A stretch of DNA of 64,000 nt from Shinisaurus crocodilurus (taxonomy: Eukaryota > Chordata > Lepidosauria > Squamata > Shinisauridae), in the NCBI GenBank assembly GCA_021292165.1, contig CM037877.1, forward strand, positions 8,485,980 through 8,549,979, read 5' to 3'. The notes below the pieces were generated by a model. That model was not told the DNA's origin. It did no database searches and worked only from the letters and a program-made list of their open reading frames with translations. Shown here in pieces: positions 45,846 through 56,632 of the stretch. Both the position numbers and the translations under genes were made by a program. Within the stretch, counting starts at the first letter, position 1. Every line of letters starts with the position of its first letter.

Positions 45846-46303
45846 TAGGGATGTGCAAATCAATAAAACTCGAGCTTGCCAAAGTTCTCCAGATTCCACC
45901 TCAAAACTTATTCCAACCTGAGTCCGAATCAGATTGCAAGCTGTCTCTTTTCCCACATGAAAATCCATGCTTTTCATATTATGAATATTTTTGTGCATAG
46001 TTTTCCAAAAGTATGCGTCACTTGTGAGCATCTTTTAAAAGTGTGCATTCTTCTCCCATTAATTAAAGTGCGTATGTGCACATTTTTCAAAAGGGACACT
46101 TTTTTCATGCACATTTTTCAAATGTACGCATGCTGTCAAAAGCTTTTTTAAATTTTTAAAAATGTTTTGGTCCATGAATCGCATGGCAAGTTTGGAAACA
46201 GAGAGACTTTGAAGATTGTGTCCGAGTCTGTTTGGTCTGGAAGATATAAGCTGGATAAGTCCTTATCAAAATGGAACTGAAATGTATTTCTCATATATCC
46301 CTA
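45846..46303 (+). mobile_element. Family B hAT MITE, complete, perfect 8-bp target duplication
   Basis: This 458-bp element starts TAGGGATGTGCAAATC and ends TTTCTCATATATCCCTA. GTACCACA flanks it on both sides (45838-45845 and 46304-46311). An 8-bp duplication with short TIRs places family B in the hAT superfamily and defines its borders. It is non-coding. Confidence 0.93.
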
Positions 46304-46435
46304 GTACCACAGAGTATAGGTGCTCTTCAAGGTGATCGACCAGAATACCTCACTTGCTTGGAGGAAGCACCACTAGAAGCAAAGCATTTGGGACAAGCAA
46401 ATTCTCTGGAGACCTGCATGGCCACTTTTTTTTTG

Positions 46436-46714
46436 TTGCGCTATGTTTTTGGCAGGGGAAACCAGGGCAACAGGGCTGTTTAAGCCCTGTTGCCCTGGTT
46501 CCCCCTGCCAAAAACATAGCGTGGGGGTCCAGCGCGCTGGAGCAGCTGGAAGTGACGCACCAGAGGACCGCGGCTCAACCGGCGCCAGCAGCTCGACCGG
46601 CGTGGAGAACGCTCCGCGCCGCTCAGAAGAACGAATTCGGGTGGCCACCACAGCGGAGAGGCGAGCCACGGACAGGTTCGTGTAACTCCCATAGTTGCAG
46701 CAGGTCTGATTTTA
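46436..46714. repeat. Family G element with hairpin, partial
   Basis: The hairpin at 46439-46521 matches that at 36.4 kb. Downstream, GCGCTGGAGCAGCTGG and GAAGTGACGC, then GGAGAGGCGAGCC, follow the same order. A family B MITE begins immediately at 46715. Confidence 0.72.
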
Positions 46715-47112
46715 TAGGGGTGTATGAGAAATTTGTTTCAGTTCAATGTTGATCAGGATTCGCCCAGTTCACACCTTCCAGACTGAACATGGACTTGGAC
46801 TTAATCTATGATCATAGTCTGTACATTTCCATGCTTGCAATGTGATCCATGGACCAAACCCCCCCCCCACGTACTTTTGAATTATACCCACAAATGTGTT
46901 TGAATCAATAGGAGAAGAATGCATACATTTTCAAAGATGTGCACAACTAGTGTGTACATGGGGGGGGGGAATATGCATGCAGATACGCATGGATTTTCAT
47001 ATGGGGAAAGGAAAAAGCTCATAATCTGAAATGGACTCGAGTTGGAACGAGCAATGAGATGGAATTCAGAGAACTTTGGTGAGCTTCAGTTTTGCTGATT
47101 CGCACGTCCCTA
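46715..47112 (-). mobile_element. Family B hAT MITE, minus strand
   Basis: It starts TAGGGGTGTATGAGAAATTT and ends CGCACGTCCCTA. Blocks are in the inverse order of 45846-46303. No matching 8-bp flanks were seen. Confidence 0.82.
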
Positions 47113-47802
47113 GGAAGCAGTCAGCAGGGCTTCCCAGAGAGGTGAGAAGGAATATCCCGAGTGCCGCTACGTTCAGGGGGCCATTTGGCATCCCCCAAAT
47201 TTGACACCCTAGTCAGCTGCCTAGTTCTCCGTCCCTTGGGGTAGAATCAAAATGCCCCCCCCCCACAATGAGGTGAGCTATGAAACAGCAACATCTATGA
47301 AAAGGGATGGGAAGGTTTTGTGCATCCCTTGCCAACTCCAGTAGTTAAAGGGCCAGCATGGTGTCTTTATTTGCCATGAAGGGGAAGGGTAGGGTCTGTT
47401 TGCTGAGCCACTGTGTCTATATTTAAACTGACTTTAAGACTCTAATTGCTTGGCAGTGGAGATATTTCTCCATCCCACCCTCAAGAAATTCATTTTTATT
47501 TCTTGGAGTGTATTTGCTTGCTGCCTTGTCTGCATTTGGACTAGAGTGTGTTTGTTCTGAGTTTGTTTGCTCTAACTTAAAGGAGGATTTGTCACAGTAG
47601 AAACGTGCAAAACACTTCAAGCTTGCTACTTTCTGAAAGGCATTCTCTCTCCTTCCACTGAACTGCTGTTTTAACCTGTATCAAACTCAGAAACTGTCCC
47701 TGTTTTTGTTATTGGTTTTAAAATTATAGCCCACCAAGAACTCCAGACCATTATCATGATGATATCAATTCCATCACCAAGTGCCAAGGCCCTGAGTCCT
47801 CT
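47113..47802. other. Unassigned DNA
   Basis: No repeat or gene is recognised. Confidence 0.45.
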
Positions 47803-48236
47803 AGGGATTTCAGAGAAATCCGAAACAGATTCAAATGACTTTGGATTTCAATAAATTTGACCCACGGATTCTGCATCTTCCAACTCAGGCGGATTCCAAA
47901 GACTTGGGAAATATCCCCCCCCCCTTTTCTGGAATTGTATGCAAATATAGTTGTACAAAAGTTACTGGAAAATACACAAATATATACACCATTAAAAAAC
48001 AAACAAAAACCCTGCAGTTCAGACATATCCGATCTCTCTTCAGCATCTGCTGTATAGCACTAAGAAAAATAGGCAAAAATATTATGTACCAGTGAAAGTT
48101 ATGTAGATTGTGGCAGACATTCTTGCATGCTTTTCTGAAGGGGGGGGGATCCAAATCTGTCAATGAAATGAAAGTTGCCTGACAATCCGCAAAACACACA
48201 TGGAATGGATTAAATAAAATTTGTACATCCCATAGC
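47803..48236. mobile_element. Family E MITE-like element
   Basis: The ends TAGGGATTTCAGAGAAATCC and TTTGTACATCCCATA are roughly inverted. Shared blocks with 51012-51473 are AACAGATTCAAATG near the left and GTTGCCTGACAATC near the right. It is non-coding. Confidence 0.62.
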
Positions 48237-48474
48237 ATTTATGAAGGACTTGTGCATCCAGGTGTGAGGGTACCCACTTTGCATCCAACATCCTGAATTC
48301 CCCCTGAATTTGGTGTTGAGTACCACTGGTCCAGGATGTAATGTCCACCCTGGAATTTAGCCAAATCAGCTTTAGGTTTTTTTTGTTCATTTGCTTTTTG
48401 AAGTGGGTAAAGACTCTGCCAAAATTGTCTTTCTTCTCAGAACCATTTTCGTTTTCACCTAGAATTTGAATCGT

Positions 48475-48585
48475 ACATTTATTTATTTATTGAAAATGTT
48501 GTATACTGCCTTTCTAGGTGTAGCCTTCTCAAGGAAGTTTTCAAAGTAGAAATCATAAAACAATAGAAATATAGCTAACTGAGGG
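48475..48585 (-). mobile_element. LINE 3' tail fragment, minus strand
   Basis: A (TTTA)n run then a GTATACTGCCTTTCTAGGTG block resembles the 3' tails of the L2-like copies. Confidence 0.45.
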
Positions 48586-48591
48586 CATAAT

Positions 48592-48795
48592 CTATGCCTT
48601 CTAGACAGAGTCTAGCTGCCCAAAGGAGAGATCGGAGTCCCAGCTCTGGCCTCAGCAACATGCTCCAAAGTTGGAGCTGGGACTCTGACTTCGGAGCGCC
48701 CTCCCTCCACCCTCACAGCCAGCATGGAAAGAACCACAGTGGCTGCAGCTCCGAGGTCAGGAGACCAACCTCAGAGCAAGAGTTCTGGGGGCTTT
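48592..48795. repeat. Family C serial-hairpin repeat, partial
   Basis: It contains TCGGAGTCCCAGCTCTGGCC facing TTGGAGCTGGGACTCTGA, then GCCCTCCCTCCACCCTC and a GGCTGCAGCTCCGAGGTC block, as in the copy at 58.6 kb. Confidence 0.7.
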
Positions 48796-48944
48796 CTGGA
48801 GGGGAGGAGTCAGTCTCCACCATGTTACAATGTATCTGGCAGCCCCCTCCTTGTGAGCTGGGGGGGAAAGATTTAGATATTAAATGTGATAGGAAAGAAA
48901 CTGCTTTCAAAAAGAATGTCAAAGAAGAAGAAAACTCTGGAGAA

Positions 48945-49215
48945 ATCCTCATGGGTTGGGTTCAAAGGTCTTGTCCTTACCTTACTTATGAGGTGGCCAC
49001 GGAATGAGTGTGAGTGTCCCATATTTCACTGTAGGGTCATCTCTCCAGACGCGTGTAGCCTCCCTGGCTTCCCACACTCAATTAATGCCCAGCAGAAGAC
49101 ATCATGGTGTAATTCCTTCCATAGCGCTTTTTCAGATCAGGAAAGTGCAGGCAGCCTGGGAGGCTGCAGAGCTATGGAGAGATGTGTAATAGAAATTTAA
49201 AATGCTCACAGCTCC
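48945..49215 (+). repeat. Family F dispersed repeat
   Basis: Its order TTGTCCTTAC, GAGGTGGCCACGG, TTTCACTGTAGGGTCAT and GCCTCCCTGGCTTCCCAC recurs at 63510-63795. The start of the family also appears at 22.94 and 24.53 kb. It is non-coding, and the element class is unknown. Confidence 0.65.
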
Positions 49216-49631
49216 CTTGGCAATCAGTGATTGCGTATGCCCTAAAAAAAAAAAAAAAAACACCAAAAGAAATTCAGAATGAATTAGAAAACACCCTGAG
49301 AATGAGACAGAAAAATGGAAGCTTCCTTAATGGGGGAGGATTTTTTTTTATTTTTTTTAGCAAATTAGAGGAAAAATTTTGGCCCAGCATTAGCTCCACC
49401 TCTTCCCTAGAGCTGGATACAACACTGCCCCCTTTACATCTGTATTGTGGAGGATATGAAATGTGAGCTAGGCTGCTCACACAGTTGATGTGCCCTACCT
49501 GTGAGAGACTAAAAAACAGTTTCCAGCTATCAATTCAAACCACAGGTGGGAGAGTGTTCAAGAGGGTGGATGCCACTACCAAGAAGGACTACTCATGAGC
49601 CATTACCAGACAACACAATGTTGGTTGTGGA

Positions 49632-49777
49632 CAGGGCTTTTTTTCTGGTGGAACTCACCGGAACTGAGTTCCAGCACCTTTTCTTCTATTAATTGCATTA
49701 CAATTTAATCGCCATCTACTCCCGAGGAAATGTAATCCAAGAGTTCCGGTACCTTTTTCTCCAGAAAAAAAGCACTG
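49632..49777. mobile_element. hAT MITE, 146 bp, perfect 8-bp target duplication
   Basis: The ends CAGGGCTTTTTTTCTGG and CCAGAAAAAAAGCACTG are inverted. GTTGTGGA flanks both sides (49624-49631 and 49778-49785). It has mirrored GAGTTCCAGCACCTTTT and GAGTTCCGGTACCTTTTT blocks. Confidence 0.93.
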
Positions 49778-49785
49778 GTTGTGGA

Positions 49786-50489
49786 ATGACCAATAAGGCC
49801 TCCTCAGAAGATCTCACGGGTCAGTTTGGTGTATATAGGGGAAGGCAGTCAGCTCTATATATTCGACTGAGGAGAGGAAGAAGGGGAACTTGACAGGGGC
49901 TGCCATTTTGGGTAGTAGCTCCCTGTTCTTTTTCATGTTTACTTCTGCCCTAAGAGGCCAACAGGCACGCTGTTGTAAGCATGTGTGAGATCAGCTGGGT
50001 TATTATTTCCAGTAGTGGGATATGGAGGTCAGTTATTAAGACTACTTTGAGTCTGAGAGGAGAAAGTCATCTTGTACTATTTTTTTGTTTGTTTTAAGTG
50101 ACTTTGGTTTTAAAAGACAGAACAACCATTTTGGGTATCCACCCCCCCTGAAGAGCCCACTGTTTTTATCGGCTCTTTTTATTAGCGATAAAATGCCAGG
50201 GAAGTTTTAAAGGAATAGAAAGCAGTATAAAAGAGAATAGCACACACACACACACACACACAACTAGAGAAGAGGTTCTCCATTTTACCTTTCTATATTA
50301 ATATTGTATACGTCATGCTACCATACTCGTTGGAAGTCCAGGGAACTAAATACATGCCCTGATCCATCTGGGGATGTAGACAGGGTAATGTAAACAGTAT
50401 TTGCTGGCCCCAGCAGGCATGGAGAGTGAGATTTAAGGGAGATAAAGGAAAGGAGGGAACATACATGACATCCTATGACAACATCTGGA
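49786..50489. other. Unassigned DNA with (CA)n at 50241-50262
   Basis: No transposon or gene is recognised beyond the microsatellite. Confidence 0.45.
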
Positions 50490-50616
50490 GCAAACTTTCC
50501 CAGCCCGGTGCCTTCCAGATGTCTGAACATCTACTCCCATCACCTTCAGTCAGCATGACCATAGGTCAGGAAATGTCGGAGCTGTATTCCAAAACATCTG
50601 GAAAACACCGAGTAGG
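50490..50616. mobile_element. hAT-like MITE
   Basis: CCTTCCAGATGTCTGAACAT faces ATTCCAAAACATCTGG, the foldback style of the 22.8-kb MITE. The target duplication is not clear. Confidence 0.55.
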
Positions 50617-51011
50617 GGAAGGCCGTACTGGAGGATAAAAAGGGGGGTGCTTCTTCAATCCAGTCCCCCAGGGTTCCCCATAAAAAGGAGACATCCCCTT
50701 GAGACATCTCTGCCTCACCAGCCCAAAGCTGATGATTGATTCAGGAGACCTTGATTCCCCTCACCCCCCCAGAGCCATCTTTCACCAACTGCCCTGAGCC
50801 ACCATGGGAGGAGTTGTCTCCTGAAAGGCAGCATATAAATACTTGTTGCAATAAATAAACAAACAAATACAAACCCACCTTTTTGAATGTGTTAGCTCTG
50901 AGGAGTCAAGACTGGTACTGGTGACTGTTCAGAGGCTCTGAGGCTGGGTGGCTTCTCCCAGAATGGGGGTTTGAGGTGAACCGGTAACACGCCCACTGCC
51001 TTCACTCCAAT
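50617..51011. other. Unassigned DNA
   Basis: No feature recognised. Confidence 0.45.
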
Positions 51012-51473
51012 TGACAAAGTCGGAGAAATCCTCAACAGATTCAAATGCATTTGACCTGTGTTTTCCACAGTGGACTGGCTTTTCCTGAGTCACATGGATT
51101 CCACGGACTTGTGGACATTATTTTTGTATGTTTGTTTTGCTTTACTTTCCAGAGGTTTATGCAAATCTACTCAGAGAAAAATACAAAATAATAATAGTAA
51201 AATAAAATAAAAAATCCAAAACAAAATGTGCATTTCCCCCCATAGGCTAAAGAGTGAAAATACACAGTTGGGGAGATTTGCTCATTTTGGGGGATTTGCT
51301 AATTTTTGGAAGTGCAAATTTTGTGCCAGTGCACAATTGCGAATGAATGCAAGTTCGGATTATTGAAAAATATCCTATTCGATCTATGAGCGGATGATGG
51401 AACGGAAGGTGCCTGACAATCTGTGGAACACAGATGGAACGGATTTAACACAATCCATATATCCCTATCTCCA
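51012..51473. mobile_element. Family E MITE-like element
   Basis: It shares AACAGATTCAAATG and GGTGCCTGACAATCTG with the 47.8-kb copy. The right end reads CCATATATCCCTA; the left end is diverged. Confidence 0.6.
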
Positions 51474-52177
51474 ATAGGATCCCACCCACACTTGAGTTTA
51501 GGTGGATAATTCAAGTTTACCTCATTGTAGACCCTGTTGATTAATGCACAAAATGGTGGTCTTTGATTCATCCAAATACTTGTGTCTGTCTCTTCATTAT
51601 TGTCTGCACACAATGCTTTTGTGGGTGTAAACACTGTCTAGCAATATTGCATTTATTTCAGTGGGATGTGCATTTGAATGAGCAGTCCCACCCACAGCCT
51701 GGTACAACTAGTCAGACATAAATGCCCATTCAAAATGCAACTAGAACTGAAATGGGACAATAACCATAATTTCCCCCTCCAAATTGGCTTTTAAATATCT
51801 GAAGTTTAAAAAAAGAAGAAGAAAGATATGTGCGGAAAGACAAAGACTGCACAGGATAACGAGCTCGATAACAGGAAGTAACCCTTTCCCCCTTATGCGG
51901 AAGCTACTGCCGAGACTCTAAGAAATGTCAGGTTTAATTGAGCTCTTTAATTTCAAATAGAACAAACCGTTTGCACAGCCTGTGTTTGATTGCCAGGAAA
52001 AGTTAAGTCAGGTATCCAAAGCTGAACTGAATATTCATTCACAGAAAAGTTCTTAATTCACAGGGTTGGTGTTATCACAGAGCAAGTAGTATCCAGCAAG
52101 TTTGCAAAGGAATTTCCATATTACTTAGAAAAGGGCAAGTAATGACTCACTCAATCCTATGCATATTTAGACAGAAA
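51474..52177. other. Unassigned DNA
   Basis: No repeat or gene is recognised. Confidence 0.45.
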
Positions 52178-52300
52178 ACTAGGGGTGGGCGATCCGCCCA
52201 CCACCCGACTCAGAGTGTGCTCGGACGGAGAGCACTGCCGCCACGCCTGCCAAGCCGGGCTGAAAGTGAGCACCAGCCGAAGTGCTCGCTGAACTTCGTA

Positions 52301-52720
52301 GAAGTGGGGATGAACCTGTCGGGGGGGGGGGCATCTCGCTGCTGCCTCGTCTCTCCGCGGCGGCAGCCCCCCACCTCGTTCTTCTGAGCGGCGCGGAGCT
52401 GTTCTCCGCAAAGCTCGAGCTGCCGGCGCCGGCCGCACTGGTCCCAGCACGTCACTTCCAGCATGCCAGTTTAAGCCCTGTTGCCCTGGTTTCCCCACCA
52501 AAAACGTAGCGTGGGGGTCCAGCGCACTGGCGCAGGGTCCCGTCGCGTCAACTCCGGTGTGCCGGAAGTGACGCAATGGACAAGCGCAGGCGGCGAGGGC
52601 GGCTCACCGTGGAGAGGCGAGCTGCCGGTGGATTTAGGTAGGCCTGCATGAGCCTCGCGCGGGCATGAGCGGGGCCGATTTTGGCCCGCTACACCCCACG
52701 AGGTGATACGGTCCACCCCT
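52301..52720. mobile_element. Family G element nested in family A
   Basis: The ends GAAGTGGGGATGAACC and GGTCCACCCCT are inverted. The flanks ACTTCGTA (52293-52300) and ACTTCTAA (52721-52728) agree at 6 of 8, suggesting an aged hAT-like duplication. Only one arm of the family hairpin is retained (about 52470-52520). Confidence 0.65.
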
Positions 52721-52824
52721 ACTTCTAAGTTTCCGGTGCTACATTGTTTACGCAGAAAATGGCGCAAGATACATTAAAAGCGGCCACAATTTACGTAACT
52801 TGTGCAAATCATGGCCATTTAAAA

Positions 52825-52947
52825 ATATTTATTTGTTTATGATATTTATACCCCGCCTTTTTTCCTTCAAGGAACCCAAGGCGGCTTACATAATCCTCCT
52901 CCTTCTCTCCATTTTATCCTCACAACAACCTTGTGAGGTAGGTTAGG
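52825..52947 (-). mobile_element. CORE-SINE 3' half, minus strand, inside family A
   Basis: It contains TATACCCCGCCTTTTTTCC and the core CTCACAACAACCTTGTGAGG. The tRNA-like head is missing, as in normal 5' truncation. Confidence 0.85.
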
Positions 52948-53148
52948 GTATCTGTGAAGTATCTTATGCCATTTTCAACGTAAACAATGTAGCTCCAGGA
53001 ACCCAGAAGTTGCTTGCCTGGCTCGGCCCGCGATAACGCGAATTGAGCCGGGGAAGCAGGTAGGGCTAGTGGAGCTTGCAGGGTTGAGCCCAGTGAGTTT
53101 GCCAGACTTCCACCCCCCCAATCGAGCTCCGCACACATCCCTATAACC

Positions 53149-53584
53149 CTACAAGTCTCAGCATGACTGGCCAGGGTGTGCTAAGATTTGTAGGACTTTT
53201 TTTTTATAAACATGCATAGGATTCCACTCTAAAATTATCAAGTGTTGTAACATCTTCCATTAAGAAGATAAGTCTTCTTTCGTTCGTTTTTGTTCATTCT
53301 TCCTTCTTTCTTTCCTTCCTTCCTTTCTGTTTAGTTTAGAATAACAATGGAGAAGGCAGGGGCATGCTCAAGTTTTAGAAGATGATGAATTCTCTCTCTC
53401 AGGATGGAGCCACATTTCTTTGGCATGCCTAATATGGCACCCCCTGTATTTCATTCTCCAGTCTCTCCATGTAAATGCATTTTTGCCTGACTTTTTTGTA
53501 TATTCCCCTGCCCTCCATTGTTGGCTCTCACCGTTGACACTGGCAAGGACTAAAAAAAAACCACATGATGTGATACCGTGTCAT
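53149..53584. other. Unassigned DNA with TTCC/TTCT-rich tract
   Basis: A pyrimidine-rich tract lies at about 53275-53330. No gene is visible. Confidence 0.45.
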
Positions 53585-53760
53585 AGATTTCATAGATCAT
53601 AGAGTTGGAAGGAGCCTACAAGGCTATATCGAGTCCAACCCCTCTGCTCAATGCAGGGAACTAGAGGAGGGGTCTCCCATCCAAGTAATAGCCAGGTCTG
53701 ACCCTGCTTAGCTTTCCACGCCCAGACAAGCTGAGCCAGCGTGAGCCACAGGCCTGTATA
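53585..53760 (-). mobile_element. 5S rRNA-derived SINE, minus strand
   Basis: The plus strand shows GGTCTCCCATCCAAGTAATA and GACCCTGCTTAGCTTTCC, the inverse of the 5S internal promoter. The CR1-like tail lies to the left (ATAGAGTTGGAAGGAGCC). It is close to full length. Confidence 0.9.
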
Positions 53761-54984
53761 CATGGGTAGGTAAAACAACATCTAATGGAGAGAAGGGTAA
53801 ACACAATATAGGTACGGCCATTTTTGTGGCAGCCTGTGTCTACCATAATGTATAGTTTCACACTGGGGTTTGGGGACAAATGTAGTTGTTCAACAGAATC
53901 AGGATGACTGTCATTTGCTGAAAGCCCTGCCAATTACATGGTGAGCCAAAAGCCTCCAGGAACAAAGGAAAATGGTGGCCTCCACCTGGTTAGTGCTAGA
54001 GAGAATGACATTGGTGAGTCTTGCCCCACCCTGATATTCGAACCCCCAGTTTCACCACCACCCCAAAATTCAAGATGGACTTTCAGCTCAGCACTAAATT
54101 TTCTTCGCATAGTACAGAATTATTTTATGGAATCAGTTACCATAAGAAGGGGTGATGATGATTATTATCTTAAAGAGATTTTTAAAAGTTCAGATACAAT
54201 CCTGGAGGACAGATCTATCAAAGAAGGCATATTAGAGATATTAGAAATGTGGAGCAGAATCCTGCTGAGCACTGTCTGGTACACAGTCAGCCCTTGACCC
54301 CGGGCCTTTTGGATATATGAGTTTGCTCATGCATTTTACAGCCTTTGAGTTTCATGCTACAGTTTGACCCAGGTGTAAGCTGAGCTTTCCTTCTGCTGCA
54401 AGGGACCCACACCGCAGCAAACGGGCTAGACCGTCCCCACACACACACACACACACACACATGCACACACTCACACCTTGCTCTGGGCTTTGGTTGAATA
54501 TCCTGGGATGTCACTGCAGAAAGAAATGTTAAGTTGCGAATGAGAGTATTTGAGGCAGAAACTGAGATACACTGGGAGATAAATGAGTAGGAGAGATTTA
54601 TTGATGAAGCATGGCTACTGCTGAATGCAGAAGTTAAAACAGCAGAAAATGAGGTCTGGGGGATTAATTGAGGGAAGAGGTTTGTGCTACACAGAGAGAA
54701 ATGGCAAGAAGGGGAAAGACCTGGGTAGGACCCCAGAAAGAAGGAGTAAAACTCAGTGCATTACCTTCTCCACGTCTCATGCACCGGGGGGGCCCTCGAT
54801 TTTTTTGCTTCTCGGTTTGAAACTTCTTGAGCTGCAGTGAAGACCCTTTTCAAGGGACTCCGATTTCTTCTCGATTAGCTCTCAGGAGCAGCCCCAGGAG
54901 GTGGCTCTGCTGTGAACAAGAAATTCAAAATCCATGGACCACATGTCCAGCATGCAGGAGAGCAATGGCATTTTTGTAGCCCAG
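53761..54984. other. Unassigned DNA with (CA)n at 54437-54461
   Basis: Apart from the microsatellite, no repeat or exon is recognised. A 119-codon frame at 53938-54297 has no domain. Confidence 0.4.
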
Positions 54985-55060
54985 AGTTCCCCAACCTTGG
55001 GCCCTCCAGATGTGTTGGACTACAACTCCCAGCGTCCCCCATGCACATGATGTCAGCAAC
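54985..55060. mobile_element. hAT-like MITE fragment
   Basis: GTTCCCCAACCTTGGGCCC, CTCCAGATGTGTTGGAC and TACAACTCCCAGCGT follow the Charlie-type layout of the 22.8-kb MITE. The right half is not recognisable. Confidence 0.6.
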
Positions 55061-55126
55061 AGTTACAATAGCCCCATAAGATAAATGGTGTTGATGATGA
55101 TTTTGAAGGGAGGAAGGGGGTTGTCC

Positions 55127-55890
55127 TAACACCCAGCAGGGTAGGCAGGGACAAAAGGTTGCTCAGGCTGAACACCAACCCAGCAAGGTAGGCTGCTACC
55201 ACCACTTATGTCCAACTCGGCCTGAGCCAGGGGACTCTCAGACCTCATGAATTATGAATGGGGGTGGGGGAGCTAGCACCCTCTATTTTAAAGGCTTAGG
55301 CCTGAAACCTCAAAGAGTAGCATTAACCATGAGGAAGACTCTGGATTGAGTACTGAGGCAATTTAGAAGGAGGCACATAGAAAACCAGCTATAAGAGATA
55401 GTAAGTTTATTGCTAAAGGGGAATAAAAGACACACAAGAGTCAGAGTGATGTTGGGAAACAGTACTCCAAGGAAATGTAAACCTGCCTATATCTAAACCT
55501 GCCTATATGTACTGAAACACACAGGTCTTCCAATAGGGCAGGGCCCAAACAGAGATACAGGTAAATCGAGTACAAAGATGAAGGCAATGGGCGGCTGTAA
55601 TCCCCAGGTTTTATACCCAAGCCCCGGCCAACTATATGGTGAGCCCTGTTAGCCAATCACAGGCTAGCTGGAAGAGTTTTCCCAGGCCCTTGGGTTGGGC
55701 GGGTGGTGGATGAGAGCTCCCGCAGGAAAGCTGCTGAGAACGCTCACTCCAATTAACTGGGTCCTGTTCTGACCTTGAGGCTAGAGACCTCACAAGATAA
55801 CACGCATGCCGGTGGTTTACCGCTGCATGTAGCTCCTTCATCCTTGCGAGATGGAAATGTACAGACCTGCTTGGACACAGAAAGAAAATA
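55127..55890 (-). mobile_element. Putative LTR, minus strand
   Basis: The minus strand has a TATAAAA at about 55612-55618 and an AATAAA in GCAATAAACTT at about 55405-55415, in LTR order. The left edge TGTCCTAACACCC could be the end (seen from plus). I found no matching target duplication, so borders are approximate. Confidence 0.4.
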
Positions 55891-55904
55891 GAGTCCTTGA
55901 CCAT

Positions 55905-56030
55905 AGAATCATAACATACGTAGAGTTGGAAGGGGCCTATAAGGCCATCGAGTCCAACCCCCTGCTCAATGCAGGAATCCAGGTCAAAGCATCCCTGACA
56001 GATGGTTGTCCGGCTGCACCTTGAATGCTG
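55905..56030 (-). mobile_element. CR1 3' end, minus strand
   Basis: ATAGAATCATAACATACGTA, then GAGTTGGAAGGGGCC, GAGTCCAACCCCCTGCTC and TGCAGGAATCCAGGTC are the inverse of the 12.5-kb CR1 end. Confidence 0.85.
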
Positions 56031-56229
56031 CTGCTGCTGCTTTGGCGGCTGCTGATTGTGCTCCAAGGATTACTTGGAGTGCTCCAACTGCTAGCAAGCA
56101 CTGATGTGTGGCTTTTCTTTTGTTTTTTAACCACAAAGCTGAAAAAGATTGGGTGCTGCATTGGGTGCTGCAGAGGACAGTAGCCGTAGCAGCCTAGGTA
56201 AGGAAGTTCTGACCAATGAGGGACTGACT

Positions 56230-56632
56230 AAGGGTGGGCTATCTACTCACCACCCGACTTGGTGAGCGCTCAGTGAGCACTGCCACCACGCCTGCCGAGC
56301 CAGGCTGAAAGCAAGCACCAGCCGAGGCCCTCACCAGACTTCCGGGTTCCCGACGTTACGTTTTTTATGTAGAAAATGGCGTCAGATATGTTAAAAATGG
56401 CCGCAATTTGCATAACTTGTGCAAATCACAGCTGTTTTTAATGTATCTCATGCCATTTTCTACATAAAAAACGTAACGTCGGGAACCCAGAAGTCGCTTC
56501 CCCGGCTTGGCTCCCAAGAATGCGAGTCAAACCAGGGAAGCGGGTAGGACAAGTGGAGCTTGGGAGTTCGAGCCCAGCGAGTTCTCTGGACTTCCACCCC
56601 CCGAATCGAGCTCCGCACACATCCTTACGGTA
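56230..56632. mobile_element. Family A foldback MITE, complete
   Basis: The left end is AAGGGTGGGCTATC and the right end CCGCACACATCCTTA. The central palindrome has perfect arms of about 37 bp (from about 56344 and to about 56488), including CGACGTTACGTTTTTTATG and its exact inverse. It is the cleanest copy of family A. Confidence 0.82.

Larger units (their letters stand above)
52178..53148. mobile_element. Family A foldback MITE carrying two insertions
   Basis: The left end is TAGGGGTGGGCGATCC and the right end CCGCACACATCCCTATA. The inner block GGTGCTACATTGTTTACGCAG and its inverse flank the centre as in 18896-19287. A family G element (52301-52720) and part of a CORE-SINE (52825-52947) interrupt it. 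Without them it is about the size of the other copies. Confidence 0.8.

Noticed and set aside
53938..54297. 119-codon frame as possible coding exon
   Set aside because: No domain; composition changes along the frame and no splice sites or homologous blocks were seen.
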